Shown here: positions 15,288-23,412 of the stretch, piece by piece | Position numbering within the stretch: position 1 is the stretch's first letter | How the letters are laid out: every line of letters starts with the position of its first letter | Assembly: GCA_030247855.1 (NCBI GenBank) | Contig: JAPDRN010000229.1 | Coordinates: 1-28,365, forward strand | DNA: 28,365 nucleotides | Direction of reading: 5' to 3' | Source of the DNA: Knufia peltigerae | Taxonomy: Eukaryota; Ascomycota; Eurotiomycetes; Chaetothyriales; Trichomeriaceae | The notes under the pieces: generated by a model | Databases searched by the model: none | Seen by the model: only the letters and a program-made list of their open reading frames with translations | What the model was told of the DNA's origin: nothing | Position numbers and translations under genes: made by a program

Positions 15288-16973
15288 TCACATGCCGGAG
15301 TAGTTCGGTCCGCCGCCGCCCTGCGGGGTCACCCAGACGATGTTCTGGGTCGGGTCCTTGATGTCGCAGGTCTTGCAGTGCACGCAGTTCTGCGCATTGA
15401 TCTGCAGCCGCGCATCGTTGCCGTCGCCGACGAACTCGTACACGCCCGCCGGGCAGTAGCGTGCTTCCGGGCCAGCGTACTCGGCCAGGTTCACCTTCAC
15501 CGGGATGCTCGCATCCTTCAGCGTCAGGTGGCTGGGCTGGTTCTCGTCGTGGTTGGTGCTGCTCAGGAACACCGAGCTGAGGCGGTCGAAGGTCAGCACG
15601 CCATCGGGCTTGGGATAGGCAATGCGCGTGTGCTTCGAAGCCGGCTCCAGGCAGGCATGGTCCGGGATGCTGTGGCGCAGGGTCCACGGCGGATTGCGCA
15701 CGCCCAGCTTCGGCAGCAGCCACTGCTCGATGCCGGTCATCAGCGTGGCCACGGTCTGGCCCTTCTTGAACCACTGCTTGAAGTTCTTCGACAGCTTCAG
15801 TTCGTCGTGCAGCCAGCTGCTTTCAAAGGCGGCCGGGTAGGCGCTGAGCTCGTCGTGCTGGCGATCGGCCACCAGCGCGTCGAAGGCGGCATCGGCGCAC
15901 AGCATGCCGGTCTTGATCGCCGCGTGGCTGCCCTTGATGCGGCTGACGTTGAGGTAGCCGGCCTCGCAGCCGACCAGTGCACCGCCGGGGAACACGGTCT
16001 TCGGCAGCGACATCAGGCCGCCGGCGGTGATCGCACGCGCGCCGTAGCCGATGCGGGTGCCACCTTCCAGATGCTTGCGGATCGACGGATGGGTCTTGAA
16101 GCGCTGGAACTCCTCGAACGGGCTCAGCCACGGGTTCTTGTAGTCCAGGCCGACCACGTAGCCGATGGCGACCTTGCCGCCGTCGGCGTGGTAAAGGAAC
16201 GCACCGCCGTAGGTATCGGTGTCCAGCGGCCAGCCGGCGGCGTGCACCACCAGGCCCGGCTCATGCTTGGCCGGGTCGATCTGCCACAGTTCCTTGATGC
16301 CGATGCCGTAGGCCTGCGGATCCTTGCCTTCGTCCAGCTTGAAACGGCTGATCAGCTGGCGACCGAGATGGCCGCGCGCGCCTTCGGCGAAGATCGTGTA
16401 CTTCGCCTGCAGCGCCATGCCGCGTTCGAACGCCGGGCCGATGCTGCCGTCCTTTTCGATGCCCATGTCGCCAGTGGCCACGCCGATCACTGCGCCATCA
16501 TCGCCGTACAGCACTTCGGCGGCGGCGAAGCCCGGGAAGATCGCCACTTCCAGCGCCTCGGCCTGCTGCGCCAGCCAGCGGGTGACCTCGCCCAGGCTGA
16601 TGATGTAGTTGCCTTCGTTGTGGAAGCACTCGGGCAGCAGCGCGTGCGGGGTGGCGCGCGCGCCGGTCTCGCTGAGGAACAGGAACTCGTCGCGGGTGAC
16701 CTTCTGCTTCAGCGGTGCGCCGCGCTCGGCCCAGTCCGGGAACAGTTCGGTCAGCGCGCGCGGGTCCATCACCGCACCGGACAGCACGTGCGCGCCGGGC
16801 TCGGAACCCTTCTCCAGCACACAGACCGACAGTTCACGACCGGCTTCGATCGCGCGTTGGCGCAGGCGGATCGCGGTGGCCAGGCCGGCCGGGCCGGCAC
16901 CGACGATGACCACGTCGAATTCCATGACTTCACGCGGGGGCAGGGCGTTGGCTTCAGCACTCATCGATTGCAT
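15288..16973 (-). CDS. Electron transfer flavoprotein-ubiquinone oxidoreductase
   Basis: The 561-residue protein matches ETF-QO, which passes electrons from reduced ETF to ubiquinone at the inner membrane. The N-terminus carries the FAD Rossmann motif VVIVGAGPAGLA. Middle segments such as FAEGARGHLG and KGSHAAIKTGMLCADAAF are characteristic. The C-terminus holds the ferredoxin-like 4Fe-4S site: RYCPAGVYEF, then NCVHCKTCDIKDPTQNI. Length equals the family norm. The start may be ATG 16973 or ATG 16964 (giving MSAEAN...); neither has a clear ribosome binding site. It is divergent from glutaryl-CoA dehydrogenase, whose electrons reach this enzyme through ETF. Confidence 0.96.
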   Translation of the reverse strand: MQSMSAEANALPPREVMEFDVVIVGAGPAGLATAIRLRQRAIEAGRELSVCVLEKGSEPGAHVLSGAVMDPRALTELFPDWAERGAPLKQKVTRDEFLFLSETGARATPHALLPECFHNEGNYIISLGEVTRWLAQQAEALEVAIFPGFAAAEVLYGDDGAVIGVATGDMGIEKDGSIGPAFERGMALQAKYTIFAEGARGHLGRQLISRFKLDEGKDPQAYGIGIKELWQIDPAKHEPGLVVHAAGWPLDTDTYGGAFLYHADGGKVAIGYVVGLDYKNPWLSPFEEFQRFKTHPSIRKHLEGGTRIGYGARAITAGGLMSLPKTVFPGGALVGCEAGYLNVSRIKGSHAAIKTGMLCADAAFDALVADRQHDELSAYPAAFESSWLHDELKLSKNFKQWFKKGQTVATLMTGIEQWLLPKLGVRNPPWTLRHSIPDHACLEPASKHTRIAYPKPDGVLTFDRLSSVFLSSTNHDENQPSHLTLKDASIPVKVNLAEYAGPEARYCPAGVYEFVGDGNDARLQINAQNCVHCKTCDIKDPTQNIVWVTPQGGGGPNYSGM

Positions 16974-17144
16974 GACTCGTGGGTAGTGCCGGCATCGGGG
17001 CCACCGGCGGTTGCCTGGGAATCGCGCGTGCAGCCACGGGCGAAACGGTTGTTTGAATGTTGTCAGGGTACCGGGACGCGCGTGATCGAGCTAGATCGGC
17101 GATGTTCACACCGTGATTGCTGCAATGCAGCGTACGTGGCTTCG

Positions 17145-17206
17145 GTAGCCGCCAACCTTGGTTGGCGTGAGCGGAAACACCAGCGCCGACCAAGGTCGGC
17201 CTCTAC
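17145..17206. repeat. SMAG pair, second subtype
   Basis: GTAG, then GCCAACCTTGGTTGGC, a spacer, GCCGACCAAGGTCGGC and CTAC: two inverted GTAG-ended units of the same subtype as the inner pair at 2023-2074. It lies between the divergent ETF-QO and glutaryl-CoA dehydrogenase genes, close to their promoters. The remainder of 16974-17267 shows no gene. Confidence 0.85.
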
Positions 17207-17267
17207 CGGCACACCAAACCCACCCGGATGACCGACAATGGCCGGGTCCTGACTGCGTGTGAGTGCC

Positions 17268-18431
17268 ATGGCTTTGGATCCGTACGACCTGTTCGATGTC
17301 CGTTCCCTGCTCAGCGAGGAAGAGCGCGCAGTCCAGGAAAGCGTGGCCCGCTTCACCAACGAGCGCGTGCTGCCGATCATCGGCGATGCCTTCGACCAGG
17401 CGCGGTTCCCGTCGGAACTGGTGCCGGAGATCGCTTCGCTGGGTCTGCTCGGCGCCACGCTGCCGGCTGAGTACGGCGGCGGTGACCTGGGCGCGGTCAG
17501 TTACGGGCTGATCTGCCAGGAGCTGGAGCGCGGCGATTCAGGCCTGCGCAGCTTCGTGTCGGTGCAGAGCTCGCTTTGCATGTATCCGATCTACGCGTAC
17601 GGCAGTGAGGAACAGCGCCAGCAGTGGCTGCCGGCGATGGCGCGCGGCGAACTGATCGGCTGTTTCGGCCTGACCGAGGCGCATGGTGGTTCCGACCCGG
17701 CCAGCATGAAGACCCGCGCCGTGCGCGATGGCAGCGACTGGCGCATCAACGGCAGCAAGATGTGGATCACCAGCGGCCCGGTGGCTGACCTGGCCATCAT
17801 CTGGGCGCAGACCGAAGACGGCATCCAGGGCTTCGTGCTGGAGAAGGGCATGCCCGGCTTCACCACCCAGGAAATCAAGCACAAGATGAGCCTGCGCGCG
17901 TCGCTGACCGGCGCGCTGTTCTTCGACGACGTGCGCGTGCCCGACAGCCACCGCCTGCCGAACGTGAAGGGGCTGAAGGGGCCGCTGGGCTGCCTGACCC
18001 AGGCGCGCTTCGGCATCAGCTGGGGCCCGATCGGCTCGGCCATCGCCTGCCTGGACGAAGCGCTGGGCTATGCCAAGGAGCGCGTGCTGTTCGGCCGTCC
18101 GTTGGCCGCCACCCAGAGCGCGCAGATCAAGCTGGCCGACATGGCCCGGCGCATCACCATGGCGCAGCTGCTGGCGCTGCAGCTCGGCCGCCTGAAGGAG
18201 GCCGGGCAGGTGCAGCCGCAGCAGGTCAGCCTGGCCAAGTGGAACAACTGCCGCATGGCGATCGACATCGCCCGCGAGTGTCGCGATCTGCTGGGTGGCG
18301 CTGGCATCACCACCGAGCACGTGGCGATCCGCCATGCGCTGAACCTGGAATCGGTGATCACCTATGAAGGCACCGAGACCGTGCACCAGCTGGTGATCGG
18401 GCGCGAGCTGACCGGCATCAACGCGTTCTGA
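17268..18431 (+). CDS. gcdH: Glutaryl-CoA dehydrogenase (acyl-CoA dehydrogenase family)
   Basis: The product (387 residues from ATG 17268; a GTG at 17259 in the same frame is also possible) is an FAD-dependent acyl-CoA dehydrogenase. The family motifs are present: FGLTEAHGGSDPASM for flavin and substrate contact, KMWITSG, and the C-terminal TYEGTETVHQLVIGRELTG with catalytic Glu367. The sequence and the MALDPYDLFDVRSLL-type start fit glutaryl-CoA dehydrogenase of lysine and tryptophan breakdown, which oxidises and decarboxylates glutaryl-CoA to crotonyl-CoA. It would reduce ETF in the cytoplasm. It is transcribed away from ETF-QO. A GACAAT at 17233-17238 might be a -10 element. Confidence 0.93.
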   Translation: MALDPYDLFDVRSLLSEEERAVQESVARFTNERVLPIIGDAFDQARFPSELVPEIASLGLLGATLPAEYGGGDLGAVSYGLICQELERGDSGLRSFVSVQSSLCMYPIYAYGSEEQRQQWLPAMARGELIGCFGLTEAHGGSDPASMKTRAVRDGSDWRINGSKMWITSGPVADLAIIWAQTEDGIQGFVLEKGMPGFTTQEIKHKMSLRASLTGALFFDDVRVPDSHRLPNVKGLKGPLGCLTQARFGISWGPIGSAIACLDEALGYAKERVLFGRPLAATQSAQIKLADMARRITMAQLLALQLGRLKEAGQVQPQQVSLAKWNNCRMAIDIARECRDLLGGAGITTEHVAIRHALNLESVITYEGTETVHQLVIGRELTGINAF

Positions 18432-18436
18432 AAGCC

Positions 18437-18553
18437 ATCCACGCATGGCGTGGATCTATTGGGATGACGGTAGTCGCCAACCTTGGTTGGCGCTCCCGTG
18501 CCGACCAAGGTCGGCATCTACCAGACGATCATCCACGCATGGCGTGGATCTAC
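18437..18553. repeat. SMAG cluster with three elements
   Basis: Two minus-oriented single units with core CCACGCATGGCGTGG (18437-18459 ending CTAT, slightly decayed; 18531-18553 ending CTAC) flank an inverted pair of the other subtype (GTAG 18470 to CTAC 18521). The order echoes the nested cluster at 1993-2108. It lies between two convergent genes and provides the TAG stop of trmL. Confidence 0.85.
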
Positions 18554-19029
18554 TGGCCGCCAGCAAAGCCGTGCTGGCGCCACGCTTCGTACATCACAAC
18601 CGCAACGGTGTTTGACAGGTTGAGGCTGCGGTTGTCCGGCCGCATCGGCAGGCGCAGGCGCCGACCATCGGGCAGGGCATCGAGCACGTCCTGTGGCAGG
18701 CCACGACTTTCCGGGCCGAACAGGAAGGCATCACCGTCTTCGAACGCCACGCTGTCATAGCGGACGCTGGCACGCGTACTCAGGGCGAACAAACGCTTCG
18801 GTGCGATCCGCGCCAGCGCAGTGTCCAGGTCGGGATGCACCTGCAGGCGCGAGTACTCGTGATAGTCCAGGCCGGCGCGCTTGAGCTGCTTGTCTTCCAG
18901 TGCGAAGCCGAGCGGCTCGACCAGGTGCAGCTGCGCGCCGGTGTTGGCGCAGAGCCGGATCACATTGCCCGTGTTGGGCGGGATTTCCGGTTGGAACAGG
19001 ATCACGTGGAACTGGGGCGCGGCATTCAT
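18550..19029 (-). CDS. trmL: tRNA (cytidine(34)-2'-O)-methyltransferase
   Basis: The 159-residue protein from ATG 19029 is a SPOUT-class methyltransferase very close in length to E. coli TrmL. It methylates the 2'-OH of the wobble base in leucine tRNAs, using S-adenosylmethionine bound in a trefoil knot. The motifs are all visible: PEIPPNTGNVIRLCANTG near the N-terminus, FLFGPESRGLP, and the knot-forming MRPDNRSLNLSNTVAVVMYE. The open frame extends upstream to 19071, but that part is Arg-rich and unlike the family. Its TAG stop is made by the GTAG end of a SMAG element. No operon partner is evident. Confidence 0.95.
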   Translation of the reverse strand: MNAAPQFHVILFQPEIPPNTGNVIRLCANTGAQLHLVEPLGFALEDKQLKRAGLDYHEYSRLQVHPDLDTALARIAPKRLFALSTRASVRYDSVAFEDGDAFLFGPESRGLPQDVLDALPDGRRLRLPMRPDNRSLNLSNTVAVVMYEAWRQHGFAGGQ

Positions 19030-19099
19030 CGGCGCAGTGTACCTGCGACGGCCGCCGCCTTTACGACGCACGCCCTGCGCGGGGCAGGGCGGACGTCGC

Positions 19100-19576
19100 T
19101 TACGGGCGCAGCAGGACCTGGGCGGTTTCGGCAGCGAAGGCCTGCAGCTGGGCGGCGCTCGGACGCACCTGCAGGGCCGGCAGGTTGACGATCACCTGGT
19201 TGGCGACGCTGGTGGCGGCGGCGGCCAGGGTGGCGGCGTAGCGCTGGGCTTCCTGCTCGGCAGCCAGGGCGACACGCTGCTCCAGGCTCGGGCGCACTTC
19301 AACCGAGGCCAGGGTGGTGATCGGCAGCGCGGCGGCGACCGGGGCGGCGATGAAGCCGTCGCGCTCGGCCAGCTGGTCGACGCTGGGGCGCACTTCGACA
19401 GTGGCCAGGGTCGGGATGCCGCTGGCCTGTTCCCAGGCCTGCTGGACCCGCTGGTCGGCGGCCGGGCGGACCTGCACGGTGGACAGGGTCTTGATGGATT
19501 CGGAGGCCTGCACCGACGAAACAACCGCGGTGCCGGCAATCAGGGCGATGGCGATGGCAATGGTCTTGGCGTTCAT
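19100..19576 (-). CDS. Exported protein with four L-x-x-V-x-V-R-P repeats
   Basis: The 158-residue product has a signal peptide (about 1-24, ending SSVQA). The mature part is made of four units, each opening with a motif of the form L-x-[TSA]-[VL]-[QE]-V-R-P-[SA]-x-x-Q. The VRP cores are at residues 36-38, 62-64, 94-96 and 137-139. Units are separated by 22-40 Ala/Gln/Glu-rich residues that look helical. I know of similar secreted repeat proteins in xanthomonads but no function. The motif resembles the TonB boxes of receptors in this family (compare TELAAVRV in the receptor of this window), which is an observation, not evidence of binding. A sigma70-like promoter precedes it (19618-19646). 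Confidence 0.8.
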   Translation of the reverse strand: MNAKTIAIAIALIAGTAVVSSVQASESIKTLSTVQVRPAADQRVQQAWEQASGIPTLATVEVRPSVDQLAERDGFIAAPVAAALPITTLASVEVRPSLEQRVALAAEQEAQRYAATLAAAATSVANQVIVNLPALQVRPSAAQLQAFAAETAQVLLRP

Positions 19577-19617
19577 GACGGGGCCTGTTTAGTGTTGGTG
19601 AGCAGTGGTGTGGTAGT

Positions 19618-19646
19618 AAGGTAGAACACCAGTTCTGGGGATGCAA
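19618..19646 (-). promoter_or_regulatory. Sigma70-type promoter of the VRP-repeat gene
   Basis: On the minus strand TTGCAT (19646-19641) is followed after 17 bases by TACCTT (19623-19618), 42 bases before the start codon. The spacer contains GAAC-N4-GTTC, a small dyad that could be an operator. The region is clearly lower in GC than its surroundings. Confidence 0.5.
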
Positions 19647-19672
19647 GCGGAATTTTCGATTTCCGGCTTTTG

Positions 19673-19838
19673 TTCAGTCTTCAGTCAGGTTTTGTCTGAA
19701 GCCCTTGCTGGCGCAGGAAGGACAGAGCAATCCCCGTGCCAACTTTTAATCATTGATTCATAAGGGTTTTATGGCTCGCCGAAAGTGTCCGCAGGGCGGA
19801 CACCTGTCCATTCGGGGGGCTGCGGACACTGTCCGGAC
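19673..19838. promoter_or_regulatory. Long intergenic region with iterated GTGTCCGC/GCGGACAC sites
   Basis: The 404-base gap 19577-19980 carries no gene that I can support. It includes a tandem TTCAGTC (19673-19686), then a perfect inverted repeat GTGTCCGC-AGG-GCGGACAC (19785-19803), a third GCGGACAC at 19822-19829, and a palindrome CGGACACTGTCCG (19823-19835). Such clustering suggests an operator array for a dimeric regulator acting on one or both divergent genes. Confidence 0.45.
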
Positions 19839-19941
19839 GTGAATCACCGCGGTTCGTGACCCCGAAAAGTCGATCGCGATGGCCGATGTGACCGATCACC
19901 CCCAGTGACTGGTGGCCGATACCCGTGGCCGCACGCCCGCG

Positions 19942-19947
19942 CTAGGA
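19942..19947 (+). promoter_or_regulatory. Possible -10 element (TAGGAT) of the M16 peptidase gene
   Basis: TAGGAT lies 33 bases before ATG 19981, with no clear -35 hexamer. This is a weak call. Confidence 0.3.
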
Positions 19948-19980
19948 TCGGGATTCACCTATGTGACCAAGGACCCGGAT

Positions 19981-22830
19981 ATGTCGCTCACCCTGCGCCC
20001 GCGCGCCGCGCTGCTCGCTGTTGCTCTCAGTACTGCTCTCGGCACGCTCGCGCCGACCTACGCGCTGGCGGCCAAGCCGGCCGCGACCAGCAAGGTCGAC
20101 ATCCCGTTCGAGCAGTTCACCCTGCCCAACGGCCTGCGGGTGGTGGTGCATACCGATCGCAAGGCACCGATCGTTGCGGTCAACATCTGGTATCACGTTG
20201 GCAGCAAGGACGAGCCTGCCGGCCGTACCGGCTTCGCGCATCTGTTTGAACACCTGATGTTCCAGAGCAGCGAGAACCACGACGGCGAGTACTTCGAGCC
20301 CTTCAAGCAGGTGGGTGCCACCGGCCAGAACGGCACCACCAATACCGACCGCACCAATTACTTCGAGAACGTGCCGACCACCGCGCTGGACATGGCGCTG
20401 TGGATGGAGTCGGACCGCATGGGCCATCTGGTCGGCGCGATCGACCAGGCCGCGCTCGACGAGCAGCGTGGCGTGGTGCAGAACGAGAAGCGCCAGGGCG
20501 AGAACCAGCCCTATGGCCAGGTGTGGGAACAGCTCAACCGCGCGCTGTATCCGGTGGGCCATCCGTACCACCACAGCGTGATCGGCTCGATGAACGATCT
20601 CAATGCCGCCTCGCTGGATGACGTCAAGACCTGGTTCCGCACCTGGTACGGCCCGAACAACGCGGTGCTGGTGCTGGCCGGTGACATCGATCTGGCCACC
20701 GCCAAGGAAAAGGCCGCCAAGTACTTCGGCAGCATCCCGGCCGGCCCGAGCATGGCGCAGCCGAAGGTGGACGTGGCCAAGCGCCCGGCCGACACCCGCG
20801 AGGTGATGACCGACAAGGTGCCGCAGGCGCGCATCTACCGCGCCTGGAACGTGGCCCAGGTTGGCACCACCGACGTCGACCAGCTGCAGCTGCTGGCCTA
20901 TGTGCTCGGCGGCGCCAAGTCTTCGCGCCTGAGCCAGCGCCTGCAGCACCAGGACAAGCTGGTGGACAACATCAGCGCCGGCGCCTACGCCTCGCAGCTG
21001 GGTTCCAACTTCATGGTGATGGCCACGGTGAAGCAGGGCCAGGATCCGGCCAAGGTCGAAAAGATCATCGATGAGGAAATCGAGCGCCTGCTCAAGGAGG
21101 GCCCGACCGCCGAAGAGCTGGCACGCGCCAAGACCGGCTCCCGTGCCGGTTTCATCCGCGGCATCGAGCGCATCGGCGGCTTCGGCGGCAAGGCCGACGC
21201 GCTGGCCGAATGCACGGTCTACACCGGCGACCCGGGCTGTTTCCGCACCTCGCTGGCCAACATCGACAAGGCCACCGCTGCCGACCTCAAGCGCCTGGGC
21301 GCGCAGTGGCTGGACAAGGGCAGCCACACCCTGGTGGTCGAGCCGGGTGAACGCGTTGCGCTGAAGGAAGATCCCTCGCAGGCGCCGAAGCCGTTCAACG
21401 TGCCGGCGGTGGACAGCAGGTACAGCACCCTGCCCGAGCAGGTGGACCGCAAGGCCGGCGTGCCGCAGACCCGCGAGTTCCCGCAGTTGAAGTTCCCGGC
21501 ACTGCAGCGCGCCACGCTGAAGAACGGCACCCAGGTGGTGCTGGCCGAGCGCCATGAAATTCCGGTGGTGCAATTCAGCTACCAGTTCCCGGGCGGCTTC
21601 ACCGCTGACCAGGGCCGCAAGCCGGGCACCGCCAACTTCACCATGAGCCTGATGACCGAAGGCGCCGGCAAGCTGGGTTCGCTGGCCTTCGCCGACGCAG
21701 CCGACGCGCTGGGTGCGGACCTCGATGCGTCCGCCGGCCTGGATTCGGTGGACGTGGAACTGTCCGCGCTGAAGGAGAACCTGGTGCCGTCGCTGGCGCT
21801 GTATGCCAGCCTGCTGCGCGAGCCGCGCTTCGAGCAGAGCGAGATCGACCGGGTCAAGGCGACCTGGATCGCCGGCATCCAGCAGGAGAAGGTCAACCCG
21901 GGTGCGGTGGCGATGCGCGTGCTGCCGCCGCTGCTGTACGGCAAGGGCCACCCCTATGCGATCCCGTTCACCGGCAGCGGTGACGAAGCGGCGATCAGCA
22001 GCCTGGGCCGCGAGGACCTGGTCGACTTCCACCGCGACTGGCTGCGTCCGCAGGACGGCACCCTGATCGTGGTCGGCGATACCACCCTGGCCGAAATCGT
22101 GCCGCTGCTGGACAAGCAGCTGGGCGACTGGAAGGCCACCGGTGATGCGCCGACGATCAAGGCTACCACCGCCGTGGCGCTGCCGAAGAGCCCGCGCGTG
22201 TTCCTGATCGACCAGCCGGGCGCGGTGCAGGCCAACCTGTTCGCCGGCCAGGTCGTGCCGCCATCCAGCGATGCCAGCTCGACCCGCTTCGACATCGCCA
22301 ACGGCGTGATCGGTGGCGACTTCACGTCGCGCCTGAACATGAACCTGCGCGAGGACAAGCACTGGTCCTACGGCGCCCGCACCAGCGCCAGCAACACCGT
22401 GGGCCAGCGCCCGTGGATGGCGATGGCACCGGTGCAGATCGACAAGACCGGCCCGGCCATGGCGGAAATGCGCAAGGAGATCGCTGCATTTGCCGATGGC
22501 AGCAAGCCGGCCACCGAGGCCGAGGTCAACCGCATCCGCAACATCCAGACCCTGAGCCTGCCCGGTGCCTACGAGACCGCCAGCGCGGTGGCCGCGACCA
22601 TCGGCACGATCGTGCAGTTCAAGCGTCCGGACGACTACGTGCTGCGCCGCAAGGCCGAGATCGAAGCGATGACCCCGGCACAGGTGCAGCAGGCGGCGGC
22701 GGAGATCAAGCCGCAGGCGCTGACCTGGGTGGTGGTGGGTGATCTCAAGCAGACCGAAGCGGCCGTACGCGCCTTGAACCTGGGCGAAGTGACCGTGATC
22801 GATGCCGAAGGCAACCCGGTCAAGAAATAA
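19981..22830 (+). CDS. M16 family zinc metallopeptidase, two-module
   Basis: ATG 19981 follows AAGGA with good spacing and opens a signal peptide (ending YALAAKP). The 949-residue protein has two M16 halves. The N-terminal half holds the inverted zinc motif HLFEH (His87, Glu90, His91), with Glu169 in VVQNEKRQG as the likely third ligand. The C-terminal half (from about 505, LKNGTQVVLAERHEIPVVQF) lacks the motif, as is usual for the clamp half of this family. It contains the R-x-x-x-Y-like segment DKHWSYGARTS used in substrate binding. It is predicted to be a periplasmic peptidase that degrades peptides enclosed between the halves. It is a single gene, followed by two GGGGTC hairpins. Confidence 0.93.
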   Translation: MSLTLRPRAALLAVALSTALGTLAPTYALAAKPAATSKVDIPFEQFTLPNGLRVVVHTDRKAPIVAVNIWYHVGSKDEPAGRTGFAHLFEHLMFQSSENHDGEYFEPFKQVGATGQNGTTNTDRTNYFENVPTTALDMALWMESDRMGHLVGAIDQAALDEQRGVVQNEKRQGENQPYGQVWEQLNRALYPVGHPYHHSVIGSMNDLNAASLDDVKTWFRTWYGPNNAVLVLAGDIDLATAKEKAAKYFGSIPAGPSMAQPKVDVAKRPADTREVMTDKVPQARIYRAWNVAQVGTTDVDQLQLLAYVLGGAKSSRLSQRLQHQDKLVDNISAGAYASQLGSNFMVMATVKQGQDPAKVEKIIDEEIERLLKEGPTAEELARAKTGSRAGFIRGIERIGGFGGKADALAECTVYTGDPGCFRTSLANIDKATAADLKRLGAQWLDKGSHTLVVEPGERVALKEDPSQAPKPFNVPAVDSRYSTLPEQVDRKAGVPQTREFPQLKFPALQRATLKNGTQVVLAERHEIPVVQFSYQFPGGFTADQGRKPGTANFTMSLMTEGAGKLGSLAFADAADALGADLDASAGLDSVDVELSALKENLVPSLALYASLLREPRFEQSEIDRVKATWIAGIQQEKVNPGAVAMRVLPPLLYGKGHPYAIPFTGSGDEAAISSLGREDLVDFHRDWLRPQDGTLIVVGDTTLAEIVPLLDKQLGDWKATGDAPTIKATTAVALPKSPRVFLIDQPGAVQANLFAGQVVPPSSDASSTRFDIANGVIGGDFTSRLNMNLREDKHWSYGARTSASNTVGQRPWMAMAPVQIDKTGPAMAEMRKEIAAFADGSKPATEAEVNRIRNIQTLSLPGAYETASAVAATIGTIVQFKRPDDYVLRRKAEIEAMTPAQVQQAAAEIKPQALTWVVVGDLKQTEAAVRALNLGEVTVIDAEGNPVKK

Positions 22831-22846
22831 GGGAATGCGCCGGCCA

Positions 22847-22883
22847 GGGGTCGGATCCCTCCCCTCGGGAGGGCTCCGACCCC
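22847..22883. repeat. GGGGTC...GACCCC palindrome, copy 2
   Basis: The left arm GGGGTCGGATCCCTCCC pairs with GGGAGGGCTCCGACCCC, with one internal mismatch. It begins 16 bases past the M16 peptidase stop and may end its transcript. Confidence 0.75.
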
Positions 22884-22893
22884 GTCGTGCTCT

Positions 22894-22926
22894 GGGGTCA
22901 GAGCCCCCTGCGGGGGATCCGACCCC
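22894..22926. repeat. GGGGTC...GACCCC palindrome, copy 3
   Basis: The left arm GGGGTCAGAGCCCCC and right arm GGGGGATCCGACCCC surround a 3-base loop, with near-perfect pairing. It stands 10 bases from copy 2, as a tandem of two hairpins. Confidence 0.75.
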
Positions 22927-22992
22927 GCCCCGGCTATCCCTGATTCAGACGGTTCAGGCACACTCCTGTCATTCCCTTCCAGGATCCTGCCC

Positions 22993-23310
22993 ATGCGCGT
23001 TCTGCTGCTGTCGTCCCTGTTGCTCACCGTCACCGCCTGTACCTGGGTGCCGATCGAACCGGCCGGCAAGGCGACCCGCGTGCTGCCGGCAGGCCCGGTA
23101 CCGGCGGGCTGCATCTCCAAGGGCGAAGTGGTGGTGACCGTGAAGAGCAAGGTCGGCTTCTACAACCGCAACCCGCTGCGCGTGCAGGAAGAGCTGGAAA
23201 CCCTGGCCCGCAACGAGGCCCCGACCACCGGCGCCAACGCCGTGCAGGCCGCTGCGGCCCCGGCCGATGGCAGCCAGCGCTTCGCCGCTTTCCAGTGCCC
23301 GCCGCGCTGA
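22993..23310 (+). CDS. DUF4156-type lipoprotein
   Basis: ATG 22993 follows AGGA. The 105-residue protein has a lipoprotein signal ending VTAC (Cys16). The rest fits the DUF4156 pattern: a Cys in AGCISKGEVVVTV, then a helix with LARNEAPTTGANAVQA, and a final FAAFQC. The two mature cysteines may pair. The family has no assigned function as far as I know; the protein would be anchored in the envelope. It lies between the M16 peptidase and the ole cluster and has no clear link to either. Confidence 0.85.
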   Translation: MRVLLLSSLLLTVTACTWVPIEPAGKATRVLPAGPVPAGCISKGEVVVTVKSKVGFYNRNPLRVQEELETLARNEAPTTGANAVQAAAAPADGSQRFAAFQCPPR

Positions 23311-23368
23311 ATCCTTCACCATACGGCCAAGGCTGAATTCGTAAAGATGCGGTGAAGGCCCGGGGGGT

Positions 23369-23376
23369 TATAGAAT
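23369..23376 (+). promoter_or_regulatory. Likely -10 region of oleA (TATAGAAT)
   Basis: TATAGAAT stands out in a G/C-rich region 37 bases before the oleA ATG and overlaps good -10 hexamers (TATAGA, TAGAAT). No matching -35 is evident. Confidence 0.5.
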
Positions 23377-23412
23377 AGCGCCCCCTTTGCCTGAGCCTTG
23401 GCGCTAACCTCG

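Noticed and set aside
19624..19635. GAAC-N4-GTTC as a LexA (SOS) box
   Set aside because: That consensus belongs to Gram-positive LexA; Xanthomonadaceae LexA sites differ. The gene shows no SOS link.
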